A DNA stretch of 64,000 nt from Ligula intestinalis (lineage: Eukaryota > Platyhelminthes > Cestoda > Diphyllobothriidea > Diphyllobothriidae), in assembly GCA_036362985.1 (NCBI GenBank), contig JAYGXS010000008.1:24779648-24843647 (forward strand), in the 5' to 3' direction. A model generated the notes under the pieces. That model saw only the letters and a program-made list of their open reading frames with translations, did not search any database and was not told where the DNA came from. A program made the translations under genes and the position numbers. Shown here one piece after another: positions 1-11,080 of the stretch (the stretch's first letter is position 1; each line of letters starts with the position of its first letter).

Positions 1-47
1 CAGCAAAACTGCCAATTCTCCTCTATTGGCAAACTCCAATCACTTAC

Positions 48-427
48 CCTGAGAAGCGAGGGATTTGGCAGACTGCGCATGCGTACCCGCAGGTAGGCAA
101 GCAGACGATCAGAAGTGAGAATTCCCAGCAAATTGCCTGATCCAGCCAGATCGGCGATTATCACGTGTCGCGGTGGTGGTAATACTACCTGTTGTTGAAC
201 CTCCGCAGACGGAGAGCGATCCGAGGTGGCGACAGAGTTCTCTGTTGTTGTTGGCGTCTGCGTGGACTCTTTGCTGGCGGTTGAGGTTGAGTGTGAGCGT
301 TTTATCATCGGCACGCCGACGCTCAGAAGTTGGGTTACCCGGTGAAGGTGTTGCTGTGGGGTGACTACGCAGGGCGTCTCCACTTGGAGACAGATGTCCT
401 CCGTGCGGGCCCAGGAGTTGTAGGTTT
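48..427 (-). CDS. PRKAG: AMPK gamma subunit-like, exon carrying CBS2 (partial gene)
   Basis: Seen: a 380-nt exon read on the minus strand, acceptor AG at 428-429 (ATTTAG), donor GTAAGT at 42-47. It enters with 2 nt, matching the phase-1 exit of the exon at 2487-2718, stays open for 126 codons and leaves in phase 0. The product begins around TYNSWARTEDICLQVETPCV, has a Ser/Thr-rich insert of roughly 40 residues, then RHVIIADLAGSGNLLGILTS and DRLLAYLRVRMRSLPNPSLL. Known: in AMPK gamma the second CBS repeat has HRLPVID, SGNTLYILTHKRILKFL and PKPEFM in the same order. The Arg of THKR is kept as TSDR. Role inferred: regulatory gamma subunit of the SNF1/AMPK heterotrimer, which senses AMP/ATP in cytosol and nucleus. 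Odd: the inserted loop and strong divergence suggest a fast-evolving paralogue. Downstream exons (CBS3-4) lie outside the window. Confidence 0.75.
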
Positions 428-564
428 CTAAATTGACCGAGCACAGCAGGTTGGAACAAGGTAAAGATCGCCATCACCTCAGAGTCATCGACTTAATAAA
501 GCAGTACCAGAAACTTTGCTAAACGCTAAAACGACTAGAATAAATCTGCTTGGGAAGTATAACT

Positions 565-612
565 ATACTACTACTACTACAACTACTACAACTACTACTA
601 CTACTACTACTT

Positions 613-647
<35 letters not shown>

Positions 648-648
648 G

Positions 649-680
<32 letters not shown>

Positions 681-681
681 G

Positions 682-715
<34 letters not shown>

Positions 716-742
716 TACTACTACTACTACTACTACTACTAT

Positions 743-780
<38 letters not shown>

Positions 781-850
781 TTACTACTACTACTACTAAT
801 ACTATTAATACAACTACTACTGATACTACTACTGCTACTACTACTACGAA
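565..850 (+). repeat. Imperfect (CTA)n triplet microsatellite
   Basis: About 285 bp of CTA/ACT units with scattered TTC, GCT and ATT interruptions. The overlapping open frames on both strands (poly-Thr, poly-Leu, poly-Ser, poly-Val) are by-products of the triplet. The array sits in the intron upstream of the CBS2 exon. Confidence 0.95.
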
Positions 851-1156
851 GACTTCCAAAAGATTTGTATGGTTCCAAAAAACCACCCCTATTCCGTGGG
901 CCAGTGTTTGTTAGCAGCACCGGAAACCATCGCTTTCAGGTTGAGGAAGCCAGTCTTGTACCCGAAAAAGAATCTCCTGTAAGCTCCGAGCTTGGCATGG
1001 TCAACGCTTCTGCGCTCCCTCTCTCTCCAACCTGTGGTCCGGCTTCAAAAAACTATCACTTTCGCGTAACTAGCAGCCTATTATAAACCCTCTTCCCCAT
1101 TCCCATGTCTAATATGCATGTTATTAAGGAGATTTCGTAGGTTTTCTTAATTTAAG

Positions 1157-1290
1157 TTGACCTAATTGTGAAAAAATTTGCGGCGTTTGGCGGGATTCGA
1201 ACCCGCATAGTAGGGAAGGCCTTAACGCAAAGCCAATGCCCTACCAGTTGAGCTACAAAAGCCACGCCTTTTCACAATTGGGTCAACTTG
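1157..1290 (-). repeat. tRNA-derived SINE (family 1), minus copy
   Basis: On the minus strand, GGCGTGGC is followed by an A-box-like TAGCTCAACTGGTAGGGCA and a B-box GGTTCGAATCC, then a tail TTTTTTCACAATTAGGTCAA. The far side carries the same tail in inverse orientation (ttttcacaattgggtcaact), so the tRNA-like core is bracketed by inverted arms. The anticodon region does not support a functional tRNA. Confidence 0.75.
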
Positions 1291-1319
1291 AATGAAGCAA
1301 ATCTGCCAAATCTACTTAA

Positions 1320-1600
1320 TAACAAGTCAGCCTAGTAGTCATTCTGCTTGATGCTAGATGACTGCTCAGGACATTCTGCTTGGGTAGTCAGCTTGCTGTC
1401 CGGGATTGGTGGGTTCTATATGAGCGGTAAAGTTGGGTGGGTAAAATCGATCCGAATGTGATTAAATTCACGGTGCAAGGCGTGGCATTTGTAGCTCAAC
1501 TGGTAGAGCATTGGCTTCGCGTTAAAGCCTTCCCTACTATGCGGGTTCAAATCCCCCCGAACGCCGCGAGTTTTTTTACAATTGGGACAACTTAAATTAA
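1320..1600 (+). repeat. tRNA-derived SINE (family 1), plus copy with 5' body
   Basis: Head at about 1482-1568: GGCGTGGCATTTGTAGCTCA, A box AGCTCAACTGGTAGAGCA, B box GGTTCAAATCC, then a T-run and ACAATTGGGACAACTT. The upstream body (gtagtcattctgcttg, gggtgggtaaaatcgatccg) recurs at 13.3 kb (minus) and 47.1 kb. Only about 200 bp separates this head from the opposite-strand copy at 1157-1290. Confidence 0.7.
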
Positions 1601-1835
1601 TATGCATGTGACGAAAAACGCAACTAACCGCGTGCTTACACTTGACCCCCTTCCCATATAAATGTAATGGCCCGATACGATTTTACCGAAAGGTTACATA
1701 CATTTACTGTTTAAAAGGAAGTTTTAAGGACTTGTCACTTGCTTCAAATATGCTGAACAGATGGAAGAAAGTAGAAGGAGGGTAATCGGTGATTTAGTAT
1801 AGTGGAATAATTCTAGAAAAAAATCGGTGACTTCG

Positions 1836-2000
1836 ATGATGTTCGAATCTACGTAGCTTGTGTTTAGCCAACGCTTCAACAATCTGAGCTATGGGACCCT
1901 AGGAGGGGGGATGAATTTAATTTAATCTAGGTCAAGTTAGCCGCCCGGTCTACTGCTTGACGTGAGTTCGAATCCCACCGAAACAGCCGAGTTACTCCTG
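1836..2000. repeat. Decayed tRNA-like SINE remnants
   Basis: Minus-strand B-box-like GATTCGAACATC and A-box-like TAGCTCAGATTGTTG at about 1840-1895, followed by a plus-strand GTTCGAATCCCACCG at 1968-1982. Too mutated for precise limits. Confidence 0.4.
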
Positions 2001-2486
2001 TATAGCTCAAAGTAATTCTTCAACTCGGCCAAAAAAAGCACACCTAGTAAGTGAGCCTGGTAGTTATCCGGTGGATTCTAAATTGATGGCCTAGGAAATC
2101 CCGCGTAGTCTGTCAGTTAAATGTATGAGAATTCGAGGAATCCACACGTTGTCGTAGGTTGGGAGGGAGAGGTAGGGAACGTGACCCAAATATGATTAAA
2201 CTGGCGGCCACATCGGACCCGTTTCTCCTACTGTCTCTGATAAGGGATCCGCGACGCATTTCCCAAATGTCGGGCGAATAAAATTATTGTCCCAGCGACC
2301 ACATCTAGTCATTTTTCTTAAAAGACAACTGTTTGTCTGAGATTACTGACAAACATTCTACTTCCAGAGGAAAGTAATATCGGAGGCCGGGCAACTTTTG
2401 CCTTCCTCGGCGCACCGCAAACTCCGTTAGGGCTTTAAGAACGAAAACAAAAGCAAGAAGACGCGTGATAGCCTACTGGAACTTAC

Positions 2487-2718
2487 TTAAAACGCTGCCT
2501 AGGGTTTTGCGTTCCCAATAGCTCATATCGGCTCCAGGGTTGCGTTCTGACGGCGGGGCACCGTTTGTTGAGTCTGACTTCTCATTTGGGAAGACTTGAG
2601 CCAGCAGGCGAAGGCAGAGGTCCTGGGTGAGCAGGTGAGTGTAGGTTTGAAGTCGGCTGGACCAGACAGGCGCTGCGTCCAGAACATGATCGGTCAGACT
2701 TTGGATAGCTTTTCGAAT
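2487..2718 (-). CDS. PRKAG: AMPK gamma subunit-like, exon completing CBS1
   Basis: Seen: a 232-nt minus-strand exon, acceptor TTGCAG just above 2718, donor GTAAGT at 2481-2486, phase 0 in and phase 1 out. It encodes IRKAIQSLTDHVLDAAPVWS, SRLQTYTHLLTQDLCLRLLA and a variable linker ending SYWERKTLGSVL. Known: gamma CBS1 reads VKKAFFALVTNGVRAAPLWD then MLTITDFINIL. The match is collinear and starts exactly at the exon junction. Odd: the Arg of VRAAP, which contacts nucleotide phosphate in mammals (Arg70 of gamma1), is Asp here, whereas the Asp of the ITD motif is kept. Nucleotide binding may therefore be altered. Alternative: another tandem-CBS protein, less likely given the neighbouring exons. 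Confidence 0.8.
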
Positions 2719-4062
2719 CTGCAAGGTAACATCAGACCCTTAGGTAAAGGATAACTGAGACGTCTATAAACATACTACTTCCTTGATTTCAGTAGATTGT
2801 TTTGTTTGCAATAACGTCCAATCGGTTGAAAATGTACGGTCCAAACGCCCTGAACTTGCTGTGTGCTGTTATTTCATGTATGTCACGGCTTTTTCTTGAT
2901 AATTATGTTTACTGGTGCTACATATTTTGCATATTAAACTTCCTGTACACATTTTAGAGGTACTACTTTTCGCTCTTGCATATATCGTTTAAATGGAGTA
3001 TTTAAGAGCTTCGACCATTTACTCCAAAAATACTGACTGACTAACTGGCAGTACGATGATAGTTACCGAAGAGTGTTACTAACCCCAAAATAGGCGGGGG
3101 ATTCGAATGATCGTTTATGGCCTATTCGAGAGGTATATGATGAAGTATTAGGTAGGAAATTTTCCACGGTTTTTACAAATACAATTCTGGCCTCGAACCG
3201 ATGGTGTTGTGTACACGTACACGACTCCAGAGGAATTTAGAGACGAGCGATCGATGCAGGCCACCTCTAGGTTCGTCAACACATTTTTCTGCCCCCTATA
3301 GAACACAATGCCATGATCGAAAGACCCAGCCACCCAAAAGGAGAACGCCTATCGGTAAAACCAACAATATAAAGACCATTTTGAGCACCTACTGGATGGT
3401 GTATAGACGCAAACAAAGTATTTAGAGCGGTCTGTGAAGCACACGAGTTCCACATAAAACTGCTGCAAAGGCGTATTCTGCTTAGGACAGAAACAACAAC
3501 CGGACGCGTGCAGAACCCAGTCCAGGTTCAACGACTACTCTGATTGGCGATCTCAATCGAGATACGCTTCAACTTATGAACCAGTTACGTTCCAAACGCT
3601 AGTTCTTAAACTGAAATTTTTCAAGACGCTACTCAAAAGCATCATATAAGGAACTATACCCATTCAAATTTAAATCAATAAGCACGCATGATAATAATTC
3701 GATACATATGATTCCTTATCCTTAAACTTACTGGAGTCCAACAAGCACACATTGGACTTGCGAGAATTTTTACTCGTAAGTCGAAACTTCGTAAGCGGAA
3801 GCGTTCCTGCAATGCTACAGAATTGCTTACCCTGACTTTCATCGTTCTACGATTCCCATCTCCACTGCGGCCATCAATTACGCTTAGTTCCCTATCTACT
3901 CATGTCCCACTACTGTCTTACTAATAGGATGCTTTCAACTATAAGTGTACTTTTTTCACATTTAATGACTATGTCCTGAATGTAATCATTCACCCATCTG
4001 CTCTCTTCACTCAAACGGCCATTAGATAAGAGTTGTAGGTGTATGGCATGTTAAAGGCTTAC
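2719..4062 (-). other. Intron of the AMPK gamma-like gene
   Basis: AT-rich sequence between donor GTAAGC (4057-4062) and the acceptor next to 2718. No repeat, RNA gene or coding signal recognised. Confidence 0.65.
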
Positions 4063-4160
4063 CGGTAAGGTGGAATCCAGAATCAACAGTTTGGCGCTCT
4101 TTGGCATGATGTCATAGCAGGTGCTGTGTTTGAAGAAGACGGGAAAGGCACTTTCTTCGT
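4063..4160 (-). CDS. PRKAG: AMPK gamma subunit-like, exon starting CBS1
   Basis: Seen: a 98-nt exon, acceptor TTTTAG at 4161-4166 after a T-rich tract, donor GTAAGC at 4057-4062. It enters with 2 nt and leaves in phase 0. It encodes EESAFPVFFKHSTCYDIMPK then SAKLLILDSTLP. Known: mammalian gamma has SSVYTTFMKSHRCYDLIPTS then SKLVVFDTSLQ at this point, so the helix and the CYD-I-P-S block are conserved. The next exon (2487-2718) continues without phase conflict. The open frame continues upstream to about 4257, but the T-rich acceptor makes 4160 the better start. Exons further 5' were not identified; a preceding exon must end in phase 1. Confidence 0.8.
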
Positions 4161-5889
4161 CTAAAATTAAAATAAACACCTTCTGCTGATAAATCTGGAC
4201 ATTCGGATACATCTGGGCAGGGCACGTTTTCCTGCTTCCTAATACAAACGTATACAATATTTTCTACTTATATTTTAAAAGTAGTTTGAATATAACAGAG
4301 TAACGGACAAGTACAATTGTCCAACATACCGAAACTGTCCATGCCCCGAGAGATGTATAAATCGTCCCCATCCAAAGACTTCTAAAAAGCCGACGACAAC
4401 AGGGGAGAATAAGAGAAGTTGACTTAAGCAAGGGATTAATATAAAAATACAGAGTTACCGAACAAAGCCTACAATACGGACACACACAGCAGTGGCAATG
4501 CTCGCATACACGAGCACACACACATACTGGTGGGACCGGCAACAGCAACAGCCCCGCGATGTACACAGGTACACACGCACACACAAAGCCTACAATCTGG
4601 CCACTTGGCCCGCGTTCGCGGGTCAAGCAAATGGAAGACCGACGTGAGTAGTCTGGCGTCGTTTATGAAATACCATGTCGCGACTGTTCCTGTCAGTAAA
4701 CGGGGAGACCAGGCGACGATTCAGCTCGCGAATAACGGAGCACAATCGGGCAGTGCAGAGAGGCGGCCCACTACCCACACTCTGGAAGAAGACCACGAAT
4801 TCGATTTTACGGGCACGCGGGTAATAGCACGCGCCGCTAATAAGACGGGGTGAGAACTACTGGAGCCCTGGATGTCAGACTCGAACTCCATCAAGACCAC
4901 ACGCCAAGGAAGCACACTGAGACGGTGCGGGAAACGATGTGAGCGAGTGCTACCTCCACCCTCCCCCATTTTCTCGTAGATAAACTCCAAAACATGCCAA
5001 TGCTGGCTGTTCTCTAATGTTCTCTGACGATGTCCTCCTGTACGGAGCCGAAAGCTCAGGCTAAAACAAGTGCTGTCCCAGTGATCGCACCGTTGTCTTT
5101 TTTTGCAATATTCCATTGTTTCGAGTGACGATTCACCATGTGGGTAAGTTCGAGGGTGGAGAGGGAGGGTTACTGAACAAAGCCTACAATCCAGCCGCTC
5201 GGTACTCTCCCGATAAAAGCGTGTTTGTGTTGACGACATTGGGGGTGACAGCGGGTGACTCCGCTGCAGCGATGACTCAGAAGAGCTTTCACGCATACCA
5301 ATCCGGAGAAGGGAAAGGTACTCGCGTCTCTGCCCAAGCGTACCTCATTAACACACATGAGAAGACGCCTCATGCCGCGCACAGACTCGAGGACGATTGA
5401 GAATGAGCAAGCAAAATTATTGTAAAAAATGGGTGCAGACCCTGGACAGGCGGATATGCTGTCTCGTTCATTCTCTCTCCCTCGAGCGAATTTTTTTTGC
5501 CGGCAAAAAAACACTGAGGACTGGGTTTTAGCGGTCCATGTGGCTTTGCACTGGGAGAACACACCGAAATGATATGCTGCTTTTGCAGCTGACCTGAAGA
5601 GCTGTGCTGATTTCATGACCAGAACACTCTTCTGCCTCTCAAAGGAAGAGGGATTTAATCAGATCGACCCGACCCAGCTCATTAAGTTGGCCAGTCAAGC
5701 GGATAAATAACGATTAAGGCTAGTCGCTCCAGTGATCTCTTCAGATCAAATAAACAAAAGTGGCCTGGAGAGAGAGAAAGCCTCCGAGAACAGTTGAGTA
5801 GTTGTCTGAAATCGTATATATGTTCAATATGTTCAATAAAAAAAGTCATCGTATGCTGTCTCACGATAGATAATATTTCCGGCAAACAT
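4161..5889. other. No gene recognised; short repeated motif
   Basis: The motif acaaagcctacaat, with flanks gttaccgaacaaagcc or gttactgaacaaagcc, occurs near 4456, 4581 and 5177, so pieces of one unnamed repeat are present. Open frames here have no recognisable protein. Confidence 0.4.
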
Positions 5890-6040
5890 AAGGGAGGCTG
5901 GAATGCCCATTTGTGGCTCATTATCCGTCGTCATCTAGTCATAACCAGTCCCAAGTTGTGCACCAGTCGAAGCTCGAACTCGCGACCTTTTGATAGGAAT
6001 CGAACGCCATGGCCATTGAGCCACGAGCTCGTTGTCTTGC
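5890..6040 (-). repeat. tRNA-derived SINE (family 2), minus copy
   Basis: Minus strand: ATGGCTCGTGGCTCAATGGC as head, a B-box-like GTTCGAGCTTCG further on, and the family tail (gatgacgg, ataatgagccacaaatgggc). The tail wording (GATGACGGCTAATAAGCCAG) is shared by about ten copies in this window. Confidence 0.65.
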
Positions 6041-6616
6041 TTGTTTAGGTCAGGAGAGATAGACACTAGTGCATGAACGTTCACTGACTGCAGTAGATAA
6101 CACCAAGTTTATCTGGATATTGCGCATTCGATGAGGAAGTAATCAGTGCTTTCTACGTGGCATGGTCTCTAACCGACTCGAAAACTGGGAATCCGGCTCA
6201 ATGTGGCCGCTCAGATGTCGGATCCAAGACGGCCCTCTTTTCTGGCAAAATTCCTATACATTGAGTGGGGACCGGACCGTGTGCGTGTTATGGCGTGGCC
6301 TATGACAAAAAGACGGAGCCACGCGCCGCGCCACGTGCTAAGTCGACCGGGCCTGGAAAGCCAATCAGCGCACACGGCAATATCGAGCACGAGTTAAGTT
6401 TATCACACCTACGAGCTACAGATCGAAAAGTCGATAATTTTTCGAAAGTGATATTCACGCGTGCGCGAGCCGACCAATCCATGAACGCCACGCCCTATTC
6501 TAGGACGCTCATCGCACGCCATTCGCTGCAATTTTCGATAAAAACTCAGGACTCTCAAAAACAAACTAGAGTTGACAAGCTACCAAGTCGTGGAGCAAGG
6601 GATATAAGTTATCTTG
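6041..6616. other. Nothing recognised
   Basis: Mixed sequence between a SINE and repeat W. Short open frames only, with no motif or splice pattern. Confidence 0.4.
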
Positions 6617-8128
6617 GGACGGCCCGGATGTGAGTTGTCACTCGCGCAATCCCGAGGGTACCAGAACAGAGGGACCTTACAGGCGACCGGTTCATGCAGT
6701 TACAAGCGACCTTCAAAGGGCGGACATTAGGCCAGGAAAAAGGAAATGCGAGCAAGCGAGACTGCCCTGCGGCCGGATTGCGGCTATTGGGAGGTCACGC
6801 TAAGGACACGATGGCTGGAGGCATGACGGCTGCCTGTAGAGGCCACTCGTGGAGAGCCAATAGGGAACAATTACTACCGGCCCTTAAATATTCTGCCCCC
6901 GCTGAAGGCGGCATTCTGTTACTGGAGACGCGCTACCGACGACCAGCAATTCTGCTGCTAGCGATCGGGACATGACTGCTAGAGACACGCAATGCTGTTG
7001 GCCAAGTCGACGACTGAACACAAGCTGCCGACAGACACAGAAGGCAAGCTGCTGGACACACAGGAAACCGAGTTGATGCACTAGTAGAAGTGACAGTAAA
7101 ATACTATCTGCTATTCTGTTCTGCCTTCTCTTCCTAACGCGTAACTGGGGGACAAAACCGGTGTTGACACATGAACGCACAAGTTATAACAAGTTCAGAA
7201 GAAGATACGACCGCTTGAACACGGTGTTAGTAGCCTGAAGCTTGGGGATCACTCTACCTCGAACCCATCATCAGAAGAAAGTATACGTTGTCACAGGGGT
7301 GACAGACCAACTTCGAAAGGAAGGTTCTTGATCGCAGGACGAAATTTGTACGCAGTGTGTGCTGACGAAAACAGCACTCAAGTATCGAAATTGCACTCGT
7401 TTGCTATCTCACTTGCAATTAGGACCTAAGCCTCGGTTATACCGACAACTAGTGTCCCAATGACAAATGGCAAAATAAAGGCGCTATTTACATTATACAG
7501 TGATGCTTCCTAGATCGCGGGGTTTGCATTACAGCACACTTCACAAAGTGAAAACTCTATGGATTGTTTTTTACGTAATTATTTCCGGTGTAGAAGTCAG
7601 ATCAAGGCACTGCAGACGTTATTCGGATCACGCCCCCGTCACAAATATCAAACACGGGGAGGGAGTTTGGTGGCCCGCGTAGATGCAGGCTCGGGCCGCG
7701 TCAGCCACCTGCGCCCGAGCCCGACTTCGGTCGTACTGACTTCGTCTTGGCACCGGATGACACATGTAGACGAGGAAAGATAGAGTGTAGTAGATGCAGC
7801 GCAATTCTACCATCACTCAAAAGTGTAGCAGTCTAAGCAGTGGCTGTACTCGGATCACTACAATCATCAGGTTGAATCCCAGATAGAGGTAAAAGGCATG
7901 AGTCACCAGAGTGAGGGCCTCATTGTGCACAGAATCCTGCATTGCTGTCTCAAACAGCATTGACCGCTGGCGAAGACAAGGCTGATGTTGACTGCGTCCA
8001 GTTGTGCCCGAGTGTGTGCGTGATGACTTTTGAGTGATGACGGCAGCTGCTTTTACATAAACGTGAAGCGATTTCAAGTGGTTTGCTACTGGTGTGTTGC
8101 AATTGCTCGAAGGGGATGTCGCGTATAA
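6617..8128 (-). repeat. Repeat W, minus copy (1.5 kb)
   Basis: Near-complete reverse complement of 19453-20965. The order of landmarks is preserved, for instance cgtgtttgatatttgtgac, caaaataaaggcgctattta and aacgcgtaactgggggacaa. It looks like an LTR or other non-coding element: no protein domain in any frame. On the minus strand it carries a degenerate hammerhead-like stretch at 7233-7274 beginning CTGATGA. Confidence 0.8.
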
Positions 8129-8689
8129 GTGTCCCCTGCTACGCTGGCCGCAGGGTGGCGCGTTCAAGTGTTTCGTGAGAAACTGCAACTAGTTGGGCAC
8201 TCGTTTGTGTACAAAAGTCTGTTAAGCGTTTTAAGGTCAGCGAGTGTGAACAGTAGCCTGCAAAGACGTTGGGGGCCGCAGGAATTGAAGAACGAAGAGA
8301 GGGTGGCTGCCCGCCACAAAAGTTATGCACGCGCAGAGCACCATCCCTGTAGAGCACACGTTGGACCTTGCCGGTCGAAATGTGATGTACTCTACAGTTG
8401 AAATCTCACGCTGCGTTGTCACTATGGTAAATACTTACGTAACTGCATACTGTTGAATGCCAGCTTGTGAATACTACGCGGATAGTCCACCGTAACTGAT
8501 GGATCTCAGCACAAATTTTCACATCACATTTGGATCGAGCCAAAGCGCATTTTTGTTCCAAAACATTTACTCCGAATTCGCACAAGAATTTTCTCGGGAA
8601 ATAAAATAGGCAGCTGTTTTAAATCCAATCCCCCCAACGCAGGTATGCAACATAACGCCTCTATGAAGTGGAATCGACAAAGACCAGGG
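8129..8689. other. Flank of repeat W, nothing further recognised
   Basis: After the end of the W homology the sequence holds no recognisable gene. A GTAAGT on the minus strand near 8435 has no convincing exon before it. Confidence 0.35.
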
Positions 8690-8825
8690 AGACCGGAATG
8701 GACATTTCTGATTTATTAGCAGTCACCAGCAAGCCATACCCAATCCCAGGGATGGCGACCCTCGAACCTGCAACCTTTCGTCATTGAGTACAACACTCTA
8801 CCATTCTACCTGCGAGGGTTCTAAA
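8690..8825 (-). repeat. tRNA-derived SINE (family 2), minus copy
   Basis: Contains the family tail in inverse orientation (accggaatggacatttctga, ttattagcagtcaccagc), then tgcaacctttcgt and a tRNA-head remnant tagaatggtagagtgttg on the minus strand. Confidence 0.6.
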
Positions 8826-10057
8826 ATGAGCTCCGGGGTACAACTGGACATAAATGTTACTTACCCAGATCGTTGAGAGGCCGAATATCAAAAAGCCCTT
8901 ACATTTATTTCACGAATTGTTTAAACAAGCTCTCGTTGGGGGATCTAGAAGGCGTTTCAGGTCGAGGGCCTACGTCTAAGGCATCCCTGATGTTATAAGG
9001 AGCCTAACGGAGAGCTAGCAGACAGATAATATACGGATAGCGAGCCGCGATCGATCGGCCTACAGGCGTCGAAAGCATACTGGCATTCCATCAATAAATA
9101 ATTTAAAATTCAAGCTACAGCCAGCCGGTGAGTCACAAGCCAATCGTTTCGCTACCCATGCCAGGACAGAAGCTGATTGACGCAATGGACATAGTTTTAC
9201 ACGCTTTTGTTTCCCTAACTATGTTGCATCAATAACGCTCAAAGACTTCTGCTTTTGCCGTCTTCTTGTCGTATTCTTCCTAAGGGGCTCACACAAGACG
9301 TAATAAGGCGGTGACATCTCGACCTTGGCTACCGTTAGAACACCTGACATCAGGAAACCCATTCTTAAGTTGTTTGGTCTCTCCACTTGGTAGATATTTA
9401 TGTCCACGGAGGGGAAGGTTCTTTTTCCGGTTGTCCTTAATCCAAAAAAGTTACCACCCAAACTACCGCCTTAGTACACCCACTGGCAACTCGTTTCGTG
9501 CCCTGTTAAAAGGACACTGTAGCCGGTAGCGTTTGCATTCTTTTAATCCTTCTAAATACAACGAACAGTGAATACGTCCTAAAGTAGCTTAGCTGTTCCA
9601 TTCCTTCAACATATCCGAAAGGTTTGCCTTTTCGGGACAGCGTTAGCATCTTCCGTGGGCACTTTGACAGGAATCTGGAAGCAGATCCGCTTTGGAAACA
9701 TAACCGAGGTCTTAACTACCTACTAAACAGCGAAGCACATCGATCCTGAAGGAGCTAGGCTTAATGCGAGCTAACACAAAGTGGCACCTTAAACTGTTCT
9801 CCTTCCTCAAACCAATCAGCAAATAGTTACTTAATCACGTGATTTGATTGGGTAGTTTCTCCGCCAATAGCGTCCCCTGAACGAAATCAATTGGCAAACC
9901 AACTGAGAACGCGCGTGCCAGAAATAAATAGACCCATTGTTCACGGAACTCCGCGATAGTGTGAAGTCAAGAAGGTAAAAGTAGCATATACCGAGGGCCT
10001 GCCTTCTAAGGAATGATAGAAAAAGTCGCGAAAAGGGCAGCATAAACGGCGTCTTAC
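8826..10057. other. No gene or repeat recognised
   Basis: Unique-looking DNA, possibly intronic to the candidate exon at 10058-10161. Confidence 0.35.
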
Positions 10058-10161
10058 CTCATCCACCGACTTGCAGATGAAGAGGTGCGTTGAACTCTGG
10101 GCTGCTTTCGTCACCTGCAGAGTGCTCTTCTCCGACGCCGGACACCATTGGTTTTGGCGAG
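10058..10161 (-). CDS. Candidate coding exon, unknown protein
   Basis: Seen: on the minus strand a pyrimidine-rich tract ends in CCTTTCAG at 10162-10169, and a donor GATGAG|GTAAGA lies at 10052-10057. Between them one frame is open across all 104 nt (2 nt, then 34 codons): QNQWCPASEKSTLQVTKAAQ then SSTHLFICKSVDE. The other two frames have stops. Phase enters as 1 and leaves as 0. The family is not recognised. It cannot directly precede the AMPK exon at 4160, which needs an exon ending in phase 1, so either another exon lies between or it belongs to a different gene. Confidence 0.45.
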
Positions 10162-10429
10162 CTGAAAGGCAAAAATGTCACAGGAAAAGTTAGGTCCTTT
10201 GGGATATCAGTAGTGTGCTGTTTGGCTGAAAAGAAAGTGCACCCTCGTTCGGCCTCTTCCCTCTCCGCTTGCCCCACGTTCTAGGCGTCGCTTAGTTGAT
10301 GCGATGGAAAGAAAACGAAAGATCGGTGTCCAACCATCGACACCGATACTCTAGTTAAACACCACTTCACGCCACAACGGCCAAACAGGCGTCATCCAGG
10401 TTTCGCTCCCATAACAAGCGGGATGGCAC

Positions 10430-11080
10430 ATGCAGGGACGGCTTCGGCCGCGCCAGCCACCTGCACCCAACCCCGCATTCGGTCTTCTTGTCCGTGTCTT
10501 GACACCAGGCACAGGTGAGTGAGTGAGGGAGGGGAGAAGGTGCAGTAGATGCTACGCATGTCTACTATCACTTAAAATTCATTCACGCACGCAATTCACC
10601 GTTGGCGGGTGGCTCAATCTTGGTTCGCGTTTCTGCATGTCAGGGGACGGCGCCTTGGCGAACCTTTGCTCAACGTCATGTGTGCTGCCTCGAATTGAGT
10701 TTGTTGTTGCTGCAGAATAGCTAGCAATTGTTCTCTCGAGATGGACATAGTGAGTTCTAAATCTGCGTCGCCAATTGTTGTAATGGTAGTCAAGGTCGAG
10801 GTGTCACCGCCCTAGTTCGTCTTGTGTGAGCCACAAAGGAAGAACACGACAAGTGTCCATCGAGCCAATCAGCTTCTCCCCTGGTGAAGTTCCCGGCACG
10901 ATTGGCTGGTGACTCAGTGACTGAATGTGAGTGAGTGAGTGCAGTAGATGCGGCACAAGTCTACTATCACTTAAAACTAATTCACACATGCAACTCACCG
11001 TTGGCGGGTGGCTCAATTTCGGTTCGCGTTTGCCACAGAACCTAGTGTCACGGGAGGGCGCTTTGGCGTTAGGCCAAAAT
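10430..11080 (+). repeat. Repeat Y, two imperfect units
   Basis: Two stretches (about 10500-10660 and 10920-11075) share gtgagtgagtg, tctactatcacttaaaa, caccgttggcgggtggctca and cttggcg in the same order. Related wording recurs at 23.56-24.1 kb, and the module gccagccacctgc also occurs in repeat W and at 38.5 kb. Confidence 0.6.

Larger units (their letters stand above)
428..2486 (-). other. Intron of the AMPK gamma-like gene
   Basis: Lies between the donor at 2481-2486 and the acceptor at 428-429. It holds the CTA triplet array (565-850) and tRNA-like SINE copies (about 1157-1605 and 1836-1990), listed separately. Nothing else was recognised. Confidence 0.65.

Noticed and set aside
516..1086. 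Poly-Thr, poly-Leu, poly-Ser and poly-Val frames of over 100 codons
   Set aside because: All are readings of the CTA triplet array in different frames; no unique sequence supports a protein.
1181..1568. Functional tRNA genes at SINE heads
   Set aside because: A and B boxes are present, but the cloverleaf is imperfect, copies are many and diverged, and SINE tails follow.
4721..5616. Long minus frames (191 and 148 codons)
   Set aside because: No domain, overlapping frames in both strands, and a short repeat (CRLCSVTL) that comes from a dispersed DNA motif.
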